NCBI GenBank assembly: GCA_049999725.1
Contig: JBNGIS010020648.1
Coordinates: forward strand, 1-47,622
DNA length: 47,622 bases
Reading direction: 5' to 3'
Source of the DNA: Haplomitrium mnioides
Taxonomy: Eukaryota; Marchantiophyta; Haplomitriopsida; Calobryales
How positions within the stretch are numbered: position 1 is the first letter of the stretch; each line of letters opens with the position of its first letter. The notes beneath the pieces were generated by a model. It worked only from the letters and a program-made list of their open reading frames with translations, was not told the origin of the DNA and did no database searches. Both the position numbers and the translations under genes were made by a program. This document shows, piece by piece, positions 34,159 to 45,643 of the stretch.

Positions 34159-34297
34159 TTAAATTTTTATATTATCTCTTTACACATGATATATATGAGG
34201 TAGATAGAGATAAGATAGAGGTAGTTGTAGCTACCTCTAGATGTAACTCAACTAGGGTTTTACTCTAATTAGTGAAGTATTAGATTAGCTCACAACA
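34072..34297 (-). repeat. 3' LTR of copia element 1 (226 bp)
   Basis: Borders: on the plus strand TGTTGTAAATG at 34072 and CTCACAACA at 34297, giving TG..CA on the element strand, directly followed by a polypurine tract. The sequence left of it continues copy C. It contains an ATT triplet run at 34121-34160. The second LTR is not in the window. Confidence 0.75.
34121..34160 (+). repeat. (ATT)n microsatellite within the LTR
   Basis: About thirteen ATT triplets in a row lie inside the 3' LTR of copia element 1. This makes the LTR longer than that of copia element 2. Confidence 0.9.
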
Positions 34298-34308
34298 CTC
34301 CCTCTTGG
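34298..34308 (-). other. Polypurine tract of copia element 1
   Basis: The minus strand reads CCAAGAGGGAG just before the LTR, corresponding to AAGGGGGAG in copia element 2. It primes plus-strand DNA in LTR retrotransposons. Confidence 0.75.
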
Positions 34309-35419
34309 ATGACGTATAAGAGAAACATCAACCACAAAAAGTAAGTGCTAACCCTAATATATCCTCCCGACAATTGGGTTTGGTCTCATCAAAACCCTTC
34401 TTTGTTCTTCAATGGAAAGAGCTCCACAACCCGTACATAGATAGAAGGAGGTCATATATAAAGAAAGCAAATTTGTAAAATTGTATTCTAGGTAGTTTAT
34501 AATGATAAAAGAAATATGTAAATGGGGATCAGAGTAAAATATATAAGAAAAAAAATTACTTTTTTTGTTTTTAGGTTTTTTTATAACAAGCATTTGTACG
34601 AGAGGGGGGTTTGGGCGCATGTGTTTGTGAACGTTGTGGACTATGAGCAATGGCGTTAGCAGAGATACAAAAATGTTTCATCGGTAGTGAATATAGGCTG
34701 CGAAGGGAAGAGAATCGAAAGCTGATTTGTGGGAAAAGCTTGTACTAGAGAAGAAGAGGGGAGAATGCGTTGAAATAAAAAACTACTCCCCCTAAATGTA
34801 AGACGCTGCTATTGGATGAATGTCATTGTGCGCAAGGGGCACGTCTTTGTTGATTAGAAACATGAGATGCTTTCTTGCTTCTTTAGATGGATTGTCGAAG
34901 GTGCTGCTGTATATAGGAAGAATGTAGTTGCGTCGAACAAAAACACTGGCAAGATAGAGTCAAACTTGCTGTTGCGAGCTAGAGATCTAGTTAGAGGGAT
35001 TCAAAGAGCTGGATGTCATCAAAGTATTCATGAATATTGTTGATTTGCTGCAAAATAAAAATAAGGACTCCTGTATTTTCCAATCCTTGAGTAGTAATAG
35101 GATTCTTTTGTCATGTTGAATATGGCAATGGTTCCATGTCTCAAATATAAATTGATGTTCGACTTGATATCTGTTGCAGTTGATTGAATAAAATTACCTT
35201 ATTAGTGTAGCTTTTTTTGATCTTCTGCAAGTCAATGTATGACCAATCTTGAGAGTAGAAGAAATTGTAAAATATAGTAAGAAGCTGGATCTATTGATGT
35301 TGGGATTCGGATTATCGTAAATTTTCAACATTGTACTCAGAAGAAATAAGGTAATCCATGTTCAGGTTTCTGTGCTAGCTGTTCCTTCTTTTAGTAATAT
35401 AGATAATTTTTGCATACTT

Positions 35420-37204
35420 ATCCCTATGGTGCGATCTCTATAAAAAGATGGAGGTAGGAGCCCAGTGAAGAGATCTACTCTGTTATAAACTATGGGCATT
35501 CAACTTTGATCTTGTCACCATGTTGTTCATGGGTATAGAACAATTTGGGAGCTATATGCTTTATCCTATCTCCTTTGATGAAGCCCTTTGCTATTTGATC
35601 CACACATGGTTTATTATCCTCATATATAATTGTAGGTTCTATAGGGATTGGTTGGCATGTATTCTTGTGAATGTGCTCAATCATGTTTTTGAGCCATACA
35701 TATTCCTTGGTGGCTTCAATTAAAGCAATGATCTTTGCATGATTTGAGGATGTGGCTGTTAGGGATTGTTGTATGCCTTTCCATGAAACAGCTGTTGTGG
35801 CTTGAAGAAACACATATCCCGCTTGGGATTTAGCATCTTCATGATCAGACAAATATTTTGCATCTACATAAACAATAATAGCTATACTCATATCTTTGGG
35901 AAAATCCAAGCCTATATCTATAGCTCCCTGTAGGTATTTGAAGACTCTTTTCACACCATTCCAATGTCTAATGGATGGTTGGGAGTTGTGCCTTGCTAGA
36001 AGGCTTACTGCAAAGCTAATATATGGTCTGGTCTGGTTGGCCAAATACAGCAGTGCTCCTATCGCCGATAGATAGGGTTTTTCAAATCCCAAGGTTGGTT
36101 TATTTTCTCTTCACTTTGTAAACATACCCTTTGATATGTCAAGAGTTCTCAAATTCATAGGAGTACTCATTGGGTGTGAATTTTGCATATTAAATTGTTG
36201 TAGAATCTTCTTCGTATATGTTGCTTGATGGATAAATATGCCATTGGGGAGGTATTCATGCTATATGCCAAGGTAATAACTTGGCTGACCAATGTCTTTC
36301 ATATCAAGGATGCCTTTTAGTATGGAGATTGTTTTTGTAATCAATGATGGAGTTCCTATGAGAGTTATATCATCCACAAATATAGACAAAATGATAAAGT
36401 TCTTACCCTCTTGTTTGAGGAATAGACATGGGGCTATATCTTCATTAATGAAGTTTAAGGTGAGCATCTCAGCCTTGACTCTCTTATACCAAACTTTTCC
36501 GCTCTATTTTAAGCCATGGATAGAGCATAACACCTCTATTGCAAAGGTATTTTTATTGTTATCTTTTTGGGCTTTCTTAGGTACATGTCTTTCAATGTCC
36601 TTGATAACTTGTAACATATTTTCTATGTGTGGCCTTTTCCAGTACTCAATACAAGGTTTGTACTAGCTAAAGGCTGATTTGGTGTGTAAAGCACACTCTA
36701 TAAATGCAAGATAATAGGTCGTGGCTATTTTTGGTGCTCTTTTCAATGCTCAATAGGAGTCCTACTAGAGTTTCTATCAACTATAGGCTGAGTGTTCATG
36801 TCAACTAAAGGCTAAGAGATGTCATCAACTAAAGGCAATTGAGTATGGCTTGTCATGCTCTTAGCATGTGAAACTACAGGTCCTCCTTGGCCCACATCTG
36901 TTATTTTTTGAATTCCAGCAAGTAATGCAACATTGTTTGTTTTTTACTTCTCCCCTTGAATATAATATACTACTCGTCAGAGTAATTCGGTGGGCGCCGC
37001 CAAATAAACTTCTATATCCATTGTGCCATATAGATAAGCAGTCACTACATCCATCATATACGTGACTAGCTTATTAATCAATGCAAAAGCAATCAAATAT
37101 CTTTGTGTTATGGCATCCATCACTAGTAAGTATGTGAAGTCATAGTCTCGACCATAAATTTGGGTATAGCCCTTTGCAACTAGTCTGGCTTTGTATATGA
37201 CCAC
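35420..37204 (-). pseudogene. pol: Copia element 1 RT and RNase H
   Basis: RT N-terminus: 37204-36977 (YKARLVAKGYTQI, TYLLVMDAITQRYLIAFA, YLYGTMDIEVYL). A non-matching spacer of about 450 bases follows. Then come the SGKVWYK block (about 36510), the catalytic box FVDDITLIGT (normally YVDD; about 36390) and RNase H (36092-35490) with ALIEATKEYVWLKN, YEDNKPC and FYTHEQHG. The RNase H tail continues in another frame to about 35420. Stops and frameshifts make it inactive. Confidence 0.8.
36525..36976 (-). repeat. Repeat-bearing spacer inside the RT of copia element 1
   Basis: It lies between the YLAAPTELL and SGKVWYK blocks, where related RTs have only a short loop. It contains several CAACTAAAGGCTGAG-like phrases (36662, 36778, 36801, 36826). 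The position is identical to the GPxVP array in copia element 2, though the repeat text differs. Confidence 0.6.
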
Positions 37205-37301
37205 TTTGCTTTGTGCATTTCTTTTCTCACAAAGAGGAATTTGTATCCAACAAAATTTATATCTATTGGTGCATATATTATGGAGCGAAAGACTTGTCTC
37301 T

Positions 37302-38659
37302 TTATAGGTGAGTCCAATTCAAAATTAATGGCCTCCTCCCATTTGGGCCAATCACTTCTCTTTTGTGCTTCCTAGCTGTAAGTAGATCAGAGAGATCACT
37401 GCTAATTTCTTGTGATATTAAAAATGCGAAATGATCATCTATGGTAGTATTTTCTCTAAACGAGACCTTCAATACATGCATATACTGAAGTTTTCTCATT
37501 ATCTTGAGAAGGAAGTATTTCAGGTTCAACGGGTGTATTAACAAGAGTAGGTTCAATTATATGCATCAGACTTTGTCTCTGTCTAGGATGGATATATTTA
37601 GATTCTACAAAGCAACCTCTATTAGTTCTTGGTATGGTATCCACTGTCGTTGTTTCAGTAGGCTGCACCCTTGCAGGAATATTAACTACATCAACATGTG
37701 ATCTTGATACATTTGCAGAATCATTAAGTGCATTTGGTAGTTTCTCTAAGATTTGATGTAGATGCAAGATACGTTGGACCTCGAATCCTATTTGTCAAGT
37801 TTGAGGATCATTCAAAAATGTATCCTTAGTTTTCTAGATTAGTTTAAGATTTTTTACAGTATTTGAACTTTGTTCAGGTCATAAAGGTAAATATATATCT
37901 CTAAAGAAATGGTAGTCTTGAAATCTTGCTCTACAAACATCCCAAGTAGTTGGTTCTAAGAATCTGATTATGGATCGAGATTTAAAACCAATGTATATTC
38001 CTTTTTGGCGTTGGGGGCCCAGTTTTGTACATTTAGAGCCCAAAATTAGAAGTAGAACTTGGCATCCAAAGGTTTGCAAATGTGAGACATCTAGGGGTAA
38101 ACCAAATGCATCTAAAGACAACGAATTGAATGTTGAAGGTCTATATTTTAATAATGCGATTGCGTGAAGTACTGTATGACCCCATGTAATAGTTGGGAGT
38201 TGTGTTCTCATTAATAATGAATGAGTGGTTAGCTGCAATCATTTTATAACAGATTCAGCTATGCCATTCTGAAAGTGTACATAGAGCACAAGGTATTGGG
38301 GCTTCTATGCCTCATATGAGACAAAAGTCATCAAAAGGTTTTGAGGTGAATTCCTCTGCTCCATCAACTCGTAAAGTCTTAATTGGATATTCTGGAAACT
38401 GTGCTTTGAGTTTAAGGATATTCTCTAGAAGGCATGCAAAGACTAAGTTTTTGGTCGACAACACAAAGACCTATGACCATCTAGTAGAGGAGTCAATTAC
38501 AACTAGAAAAAATCTAAATGATCCAATGGATGGTTCAATGGGACCACAGACATCTGCATTTAATTGCTCCAAAAATTTGAGAATCGTATGGATCATTTTT
38601 GATATAGCTAGATGTGTAGGAAATTTTCCTTGTGAGTAGGCTATACATGGTCCTTTCAT
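37302..38659 (-). pseudogene. Copia element 1 integrase
   Basis: The minus strand shows the integrase core in pieces: CIAYSQGKFPTH (end of the zinc-binding region), LNADVCGPIEPSIGSFRFF and VVIDSSTRWS (38560-38471; first catalytic D). Then ITWGHTVLHAIALLKYRPS and FGCQVLLLILG (38238-37990), and KGIYIGFKSRSIIRFLEP (37990-37930). The C-terminal region up to 37302 is a variable linker to RT. Several frames are used, so it is decayed. It inserts element DNA in functional relatives. Confidence 0.75.
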
Positions 38660-38699
38660 GACCTGTGTACATGCAGCTAGTGGTATGCAACTGAGTTGT

Positions 38700-39373
38700 G
38701 AAGGATTCTTCTATACATAGTGGTTCATTGGTGTCCCAATCTATTATGCCATAATGTTTTAATGCCTGTTGCAGTTTTCTCGGCTAAGTATGTATGTATT
38801 TCTGTCACATATAGACCAGGGGGTTGTGCAAGTAGTGTCTCTTTAATATGTGTACCCTCTGAGTCTCTTTGAATAATGTTGAGGACTTCTCTTTTTTGTT
38901 AATTATCAGTATGTATGTGTAGTTGATTGTCTCATATATCTTGGAAGCTAATCAAGTTGCATGTGGCTGTAAGTGCAAATATGGCAATGGCTCTAGGGAT
39001 AATTATGCCTATGGGAAGTATGATTGTGGCTGGGCCATGGTCTTCCTCTATTTGTTTTTGGCTTGTAATGGTAGTTATGGTCCTATTGGATGGTGTAATA
39101 GATGAAAAGTATTTCTTATTTCCTAAAATAGAATATGATGTGCCACTGTCTATGATGCAAGTTACTGGTTCATCCTAAAAGAAGCATTTCATTTACATAC
39201 CCAACAATATGAGATTCTGGTAAGATCTCTACACTTATATACTTTGTAAGATCTTGATTTATTTCCAAGAAATTGCCTTGTGTTTCTATCATCGGAGTAT
39301 TTAATTGATTTGTGTATAGTCTGGCCAAATGTGCAGGTGCTCAATAGCCTCTTCAAACATGTCCTAAGGTTTC
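38700..39373 (-). pseudogene. Copia element 1 protease / gag end
   Basis: Parallel to 44000-44790 of copia element 2: GAG-pre-integrase sequence, then a protease remnant (about 39170-39130) and the end of gag up to the zinc knuckle, where it is cut at 39373. ORFs are short. It was recognised by alignment with copia element 2. Confidence 0.6.
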
Positions 39374-40041
39374 TGTCAGCCGTGCGTTTGCGGGTTTTTC
39401 AAATTTTTGGGTTTTCTAGGGCGTGACGCAACTTTTTAGGCTCATGGTTGATCAGCTGAGTGCACAACGCCACAAAATAAGGCTAAGCTAGTTTAAGGAG
39501 CTATTCGGAGGTCAAGAAGGCAAGGCTGATCGGTTCTATTGGAAGTCGGGCTTGAATTGGCGCAAGAAATGAACGACCTCAGAAATGTGGCTAAAGAGGG
39601 ATGGCGCGCAGGGCTGAGCCAGGCTCAAAGCAAGGCTAGGAGTATAGAGGGCTCCACTTCCCCTGTCCGAAGGAGGCCAAGGCGTATAAGCCCTGCTGGT
39701 AGGGAATTTTTGAGTTTATTGTATTATACTATTATTTTATTAGATTAATGTTATCTCTATGGGTTAGTGTTATTGGATTAGTTTATTATACTATTATTAT
39801 TTGTTTATTTGTATGTTATTATATTATATTTTATTACTTCACTTTATGATTATTTAAATTTGTTTTTTATTTTTATTTTATGTATTATTATATACTATTA
39901 TATTATGTTATATTATTTTAATTTGACCTCATTCTTTTGGGTTTATTATATTACTATTTTATTATTATTTTAATTCTTCTACTGACCTATTGGTCATTTA
40001 TGTAGTTATTATTATTATTATTACTTATTTTTTACTTTATT
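39374..40041. other. Unidentified segment between the two copia elements
   Basis: 39374-39710 has higher G+C and starts with TGTCAGCCGTGCG, which could be an LTR start. From about 39715 to 40041 it is nearly pure A/T with ATT/TTA words. No coding motif was recognised; the 69-codon ORF at 39539-39748 has an R/P-rich middle and no known domain. Confidence 0.4.
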
Positions 40042-40165
40042 TGTTGTAGCATATGAGAGACACACAACAATAGACAGCACCGCACTTTACTTCATAGATG
40101 GAATCCCACTCTCAATGTTGTACATAACCCTATCTATATATAAGGTTCATCCTAGTCCTATAACA
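40042..40165 (-). repeat. 3' LTR of copia element 2
   Basis: 124 bp, TGTTGTAGCATATG..CCTATAACA on the plus strand. By eye it differs from the LTR at 47498-47621 at three positions (121/124 identical), so the insertion is fairly recent compared with the rest of the window. Confidence 0.95.
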
Positions 40166-40174
40166 CTCCCCCTT
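40166..40174 (-). other. Polypurine tract of copia element 2
   Basis: The element strand reads AAGGGGGAG directly before the 3' LTR, as expected for the plus-strand primer. Confidence 0.85.
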
Positions 40175-40605
40175 GACTGATTCTTCTAATTGAATCAGTC
40201 ACAATTCTAGGACTAGTCTGAACCAATATACTCCTACATGTGTGGTCTCATTAAAACCCTCCTACTTTCTTTTGAGGGAAAGAGTGCCACCACGTGTAGG
40301 GTATTTACATCAAAAATAGATTGTTTGTGGTGTATCATGTATGTAACAACAGTATCATTGAGTTTGTCACTCAAATCTTTGTTGTAATGTTGTCGATGGT
40401 GCTGTGGTGGTGGCTCCTTGCATCTGTATGGATAACTTGTTGAGCCCTCATCTGTCTTATGAAAAACATGTGTACATCATTAGTGTTGCACGTAGTGTCA
40501 CATGAGTATCTGTAAAACAAATCACATGGTTAAAACATGTTTACTCAATAACAGAAAACACGGTATAAAATCTGAAAATAGTCAGAATCAGATAAAATTG
40601 ATATG

Positions 40606-42672
40606 TCAATTTTGCCTTTTGTTGAGTTCAGATAATTTTTGTAGACCAATTCCTTCTGTATGTGCCCTATGTAGGGTAGTAGGTAGGGGTTTGGTGAAAA
40701 TGTCAGCCCTATTATCTTTGCTGGGTATCCATTGCACCTTAATCTGTTCACCATGTTGTTCATGAGTATAGAAGAATTTAAGGGCAATGTGTTTGATTCT
40801 GTCCCCTTTAATGAATCCGTGGGCTATTTGTTCAACACATGGTCTGTTATCTTCATAGAGTATTGTAGGTGATGGTATAAGTTGTTGTCCAGTATTAGAG
40901 TTGATGTGATCAATCAACTGTCTTAGCCAAATACATTGTTTACTAGCCTCGTATAATGCTATAATTTCGGCATGATTAGTAGAGGTTGTGGTGATGGTCT
41001 GTTTTGTGCTTTTCCATGAAATAGCTGTACCCTCTTTAAGGAATACATATCCTGTTTGTGATTTGGCGTCATCAGGGTCAGATAAGTATCCGGCATCAGC
41101 ATAGCCAATGATGTCGTTTTCTGCATTTTTCGGGAAGAATAGACCCATGTCTACAGTGCCTTTCAGGTATCTGAAAATTCTTTTTATGCCATTCCAATGG
41201 CATATAGTTGGTTGTGAGCTATGTCTTGCTAGTAGGTTTACAGCAAAAGCAATGTCAGGCCTGGTCTGATTTGCCAGGTACATTAATGCTCCTATGGCTG
41301 ACAAGTATGGCTTCTCTGGTCCAAGTGTGGGTTTTGTTTCCTCCCTTTTGGAGAACATGTCTTTTGTGGGATCTGAGGATCTCATTTCCATAGGCGTGCT
41401 CATTGGATGAGCTTTTTCCATGTTGAATTGTTTTAGCATTTTTGATGTGTAAGTTGACTGGTGTATCAGAATGTCATCATGTAAGTGTTCGAATTGTATT
41501 CCCAAGCAGAAGTCAAGTTCGCCAATATCTCGCATTTCAAAGATATTTTTCAGTTTCTCAATAGTGTCGGAGGTCAGGCATGGTGTCCCAAAAATGTTGA
41601 TATCGTCTACGTAGATTGCCACTATAACGTATTCTGGGGTTTCCTGTTTCATGAATAGGCACGGGGCAATGTCGTCATTTGTAAAATTCATTGCCATCAT
41701 TTCTGATTTGAATCATTGATACCAATTTCTGCCGCTTTGCTTGAGGCCATACATCAATCTCATGACCTGGACTGTCATTTGAAGGTCCGATCGATTTGAT
41801 GCCATTTTTGTAGCATTTGTTGAATGCTTTGTCGATGGAATGTTTCCATGTACACATGATCGATGTGGGACTAAAGGTCCCTTGTCATGGTGTTTGTTCA
41901 GCTTATTTGCGGGTTGGACTGAAGGTCCTTTCTTTTGCCAATCTGCCATGCATGTTGATGGGACTGAAGGTCCTCTATTGGACTGCGTGCTCAGCAGTTG
42001 TGCTGGCTGGACTAAAGGTCCTGATATCGCAGTGTTAAGCATGTTGTTCATTGTATGGCGCTTTCTCTTTGTCATAAGGACAGTAGGTCCTTTCTTTTGT
42101 AGCCATTTGTGGACTATAGGTCCTGTTGCAGATTTATGTGTGTGAGGGACAGAAGGTCTAACCTCATATATTTTGAAGTGAGGGACAGAAGGTCCAACCT
42201 CAGCTGTTTGGCATTGAGGGACAAAAGGTCCAACCTCATATGTGTGGCATTGAAGGACAAGAGGTCCAACCTCAGATGTGTGGCATTGAGGGACAAAAGG
42301 TCCAACCTCAGATGTTTTCTTCTTCCCCTCAATGTGAAATGATAACCTTGATATGAGTTCTGGAGGTGCCTTCATATAGATCTGAGAGTCAAGTATGTCG
42401 TACAAGTAGGCTGTAATAACGTCCATGATGTGCATTATGAGGTTCCGTTGAATGGCGAATGCTATTATATATCTGTATGTAATGGAGTCCATTACGGGTG
42501 AATACGTCAGGTTGTAGTCTCTGCCAGGTATTTGGGTGTATCCTTTTGCAACGAGTCTGGCTTTGTATCTGGTGACGTCGCCTTTGCATTTCTTTTTCTG
42601 ACAAATATGAATCTGTAGTCGGTCAGAGTCATGTCGGGCATTGCTGGAGTGATAGAGCCAAAAACTTGGCAA
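40606..42672 (-). pseudogene. pol: Copia element 2 RT-RNase H with GPxVP repeat insertion
   Basis: One frame is open from 42672 to 40606 except for a single TGA at 41715-41713 in the block WYQ*FKSEMM. In order: YKARLVAKGYTQIPGRDY (42567 on), a VMDVITAYLYD-like block, YMKAPPELI, the repeat array, YGLKQSGRNWYQ, the catalytic YVDDINIFGT, then HQSTYTSKMLKQF, YLSAIGALMYLANQTRPDIAFAV (overlapping the start of the connection) and RNase H with YADAGY, AEIIALYEAS, YEDNRPCVEQI, and finally KDNRADIFTKPLP. RT copies the element RNA into DNA and RNase H removes the RNA. The TGA replaces what is usually an arginine, so a CGA to TGA change is likely. Confidence 0.9.
41848..42321 (-). repeat. In-frame array of 11 GPxVP-type repeats inside RT
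   Basis: Residues about 118-275 of the open frame consist of 11 units whose core is G-P-[FLSIT]-V-[PLHQ], mostly spaced 10-18 residues. The first four are near-perfect copies of a 36-base unit containing GGACAAAAGGTCC. The array is open throughout, and on the opposite strand it also gives a repeated KDKRSNL-type ORF. Confidence 0.85.
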
Positions 42673-44190
42673 TGAATCAGAGAATCTAGCTCTGAGTTAA
42701 TTGCTTGTTCCCATTGTGGCCAGTCCTATCTGGATTGTACGTCTCGTATGGAGATGGGATCTGGTGTATTGTCATCTATAATTTGAGATACTAAGTAGGC
42801 AAACATGTCGTCTATGTTTGTTTTGTCTCTTGTCTAGATATGGCCGGTATGCAAGTAGTCGATGGATATCTAGTCATTGTCTGGAATTGTTGATCTCAGT
42901 GTGTCTGATGTTCTGTCTTGGGTTGGTAGTATGTCATTATTGGTGTGATGTGATAGGCCGGGTTTCGGCTTATTTTTGGAGCCAAGCGAGCGTCCTCTTT
43001 TGGCTTTGGGCGCAATATCAGTAGTAGGTCTGGATTCTTTTTGTAGTCTTACAGGTGCATTTGCTGCGTCGATATGGGATTTGGTAATACTTGCTACATC
43101 ATTGAATGCGTCTGGCGTTTTGGCTAATGTCTGTTGGATGTGAAGTATTTTCTGTACTTCATAGTCAGATTGTCCTGTTCTAGCATCAGGTTGAAGGATC
43201 GAGTTTTTATGCCATATCAGTTCCTCTGTATGTGTTGTGGGGTTGGTAAACGTGTCCTGTGTTAAGGGTGGGAACGTATCCTCAAAGAATTGGCAATCCG
43301 CGAATCGTGATTTGAAAACGTTGGATGTGCTGGGTTCGAGGTATCAAATTATTGATGGGGATTCAAAACCGATATATATCCCTCTCTGACGCTGTGGTCC
43401 CATTTTGGTTTGGTTGGGGCCGAGAATTGGTACCATGACCAGACATCCGAAGGTTTGGAGGTGTGTAATGTTGGCGGGTATGCCTATCGCAAGTCGGTGT
43501 GGTGAGTAACTGTTGAAGGCTGATGGTCTGAATTTTATTAGGGTGGCTGCATGCAGTACGGCATGGCGTCATGCGGATGTAGGAAGGCTCGAGTTCAGTA
43601 GTAACGGTCGAGCGATAAGTTGTATACGTTTAATTGCCGATTCAGCTATCCCATTCTGGAAATGGACGTGAGGTACTGAGTATTATTGGATATCTATGCT
43701 TGCTGATGTGTAGAATTCGTCGAATGTTTTAGACGAAAATTCAACGGCGTTGTCAACTCTGAGGGTTCGGATCGGGTATTCGGGGAATTGTGTGGTTAGC
43801 TTTAGGATTTGTGAGAGTAGTTTGGGGAATACCATATTTTTGGTTGTGAGTAGAGATACTTGTGATCACTTTGATGATGCATCAATAGTTACTAGAAAAT
43901 ATTTGAATGGCCTAGATGGAGGGTGAATAGGTCCGCAAACGTCTGCATGGATCCGTTCAAGGAATCGGGGGATTTTTCTGGTTGTTTTTTGTATTGGATG
44001 TACGATCTTAAGTTTTTCTTATGCACATGCCATGCATGGGGATGAGGAGGATATAGGTTGTACGTTGTCAGGAATGCCTATGTTGTCATGTTTTAGTCTG
44101 TAAAACATGTCTTTGCTTGGGTGTCCGAGTCGATTATGCCAGAGTTGAGCATTCGAGATTCATATCAAGGATGTAAGGTATGAATAAATG
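42673..44190 (-). pseudogene. Copia element 2 integrase (decayed)
   Basis: Pieces of the integrase are visible in changing frames: the GIYIGFESPSI block near 43390-43350, the FGCLVMVPILGPNQ region near 43460-43410, and LHAATLIKF near 43570-43530. The DxG…TRNI and STRN blocks lie towards 43900. No ORF longer than about 70 codons remains. The closest relative in the window is copia element 1. Confidence 0.7.
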
Positions 44191-44194
44191 CGTG

Positions 44195-45643
44195 TCATGT
44201 ACAATTCGGGTGGAGACAGTGGGAAGGTTTCTTGCACTTGCATATTAAGTCCTGTCGTAGCATAATATGTAAAACTTCTGTGTTAGATGTCCTGCATATT
44301 TGAATGCGATATCCGTTTCGTCGGATATCTCGGAAGCTGATAAGATTCCTTGTGGCTGTGGGTGCGTATATGGCTGAAGGAATGTTCAGTATGGTTCCGT
44401 TTGGGAATCGTACGGTGGCTGGGCCATAGCCTTCTTCTATTTGGTTATGGCCCGTGATAGTTGTCATTTGCCGAGAAGAAGGGTTGATCGAAGAGAAGAG
44501 GTTTCGATCTTGTAGGATAGTGTGCGAGGAGCTGCTATCGACAATGCATGTGTTGTTGTGGTCTGTTGCCAGAGTAGGGTCCAAATGTTGTATCGTATGG
44601 CTTTCAGGATGCATGTTGTATGTCGAGTAGTCATCGACATCGGGGATTTCCAAGAGATTCCCATGAACTTCAGGTTGTGTATACCTGATACTGTTTTGGT
44701 ACAGTTTGGCCAGGTATGCAGGGACTCGGCATACTGATTGTGTATGTCCTCGAGTGCCGCATCTGTGGCATGAGGTCTGAGTGTTTCTCAGTTGAGAGAA
44801 GTGTTTTTGGTCGCGTATATGTTGTCGACCACCTCTTGGTGTCCATGGACGTGTTCTGCGCTCAGGTCTATTGGAGGTATAATGCCTGCTATTCTTATCC
44901 CTGTTTGTGAAAAATGGAGGTCGGTTGGTATGTGAGTATTTCGTACTCCCCCTGAATCTGGGGTTTCCTCTTCCACTACTTCTTCCTCTTCCTATGTGAG
45001 GTCCTCGAGTACGGTTTGCAAGGTGTGTATGGTGTTGTGTGTAGTGTGATTCAGGGTTTGCGAGAGGTGCAGCAGAACCAAGAGGTTGCTTTTTTGCGTT
45101 CTCCATGAGTAGAATTTGATGTTTCTCGGCTAGGAGCATATAGGCGATAAGCTCTGAGTATATTGTGAATCGCATGTTGCGATATTGGGATGCCAAGATA
45201 AGGTTGCTTACAGGGAATGTTGATAGGGTCTTCTCTATCTGTTCTTCATCCGATACATGATGGCCACATATGGCCAGTTGAGAGGCAATCCGGAACAGTT
45301 CGCTGTTGTAGTTCACAATCGATGTGTGATCTTGGACGCGGAGGTTTATCCAATCATGTCTCGCTGCGGGGAGTGATATGGATGTCAAATGGTCGAATGT
45401 TAATTTGAGTTCATTCCAGAGTATTCTGGGGTTGTGGTGATTCAAGTATTGAAGCTTGAGTGGTTCCACGATATGGTGGCGGATGAGGATTAAGGCTCGA
45501 GCAGTGTCACGAGGGTTTGTGCCCTCGTCGTGTGTTAGGATGCCCTTTGATGTCAGGTACGTGGTAATGTCCAAGGACCATGACTGGTAGTTCGATCGAT
45601 CGAGTTTTAGTGTTGGGAATTTCAATGAACCAATGGGGTTCAT
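44195..45643 (-). CDS. gag: Copia element 2 gag-protease ORF, 482 codons
   Basis: Start MNPIGSLKFPTLKLDRSNY. An N-terminal UBN2-type gag domain follows (about residues 10-170; NYQSW, ILWNELKLTF, ICGHHVSDEEQIEKTLSTFP). Then a basic RG/RP-rich linker (about 210-280) and a CCHC knuckle CHRCGTRGHTQSVC (about 294-307). The protease begins at about 365 with CIVDSSSSHTI, where other copia proteases have DSG; the glycine is replaced by serine. The ORF ends shortly before the GAG-pre-integrase region, which should be in the same frame, so a stop or frameshift cuts it. Gag may still be made and could assemble; protease function is doubtful. Confidence 0.85.
   Translation of the reverse strand: MNPIGSLKFPTLKLDRSNYQSWSLDITTYLTSKGILTHDEGTNPRDTARALILIRHHIVEPLKLQYLNHHNPRILWNELKLTFDHLTSISLPAARHDWINLRVQDHTSIVNYNSELFRIASQLAICGHHVSDEEQIEKTLSTFPVSNLILASQYRNMRFTIYSELIAYMLLAEKHQILLMENAKKQPLGSAAPLANPESHYTQHHTHLANRTRGPHIGRGRSSGRGNPRFRGSTKYSHTNRPPFFTNRDKNSRHYTSNRPERRTRPWTPRGGRQHIRDQKHFSQLRNTQTSCHRCGTRGHTQSVCRVPAYLAKLYQNSIRYTQPEVHGNLLEIPDVDDYSTYNMHPESHTIQHLDPTLATDHNNTCIVDSSSSHTILQDRNLFSSINPSSRQMTTITGHNQIEEGYGPATVRFPNGTILNIPSAIYAPTATRNLISFRDIRRNGYRIQICRTSNTEVLHIMLRQDLICKCKKPSHCLHPNCT

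Larger units (their letters stand above)
34072..39373 (-). mobile_element. Ty1/copia element 1 (Ivana/Oryco type), 5' truncated
   Basis: The element is read on the minus strand: gag/protease remnant near 39373, integrase, RT, RNase H, 3' UTR, PPT, 3' LTR. The translation shows the features of the Ivana/Oryco lineage (integrase TRWS and FGCQV blocks, YLSAIGALLYLAN, FYTHEQHGDKIKV). The 5' LTR and most of gag are missing; the similarity to copia 2 stops at 39373. It inserted into copy C next to AGGAA. Confidence 0.8.

Noticed and set aside
42109-42342. Plus-strand ORF with KDKRSNL-type repeats
   Set aside because: It is the antisense reading of the GPxVP array in the copia reverse transcriptase.
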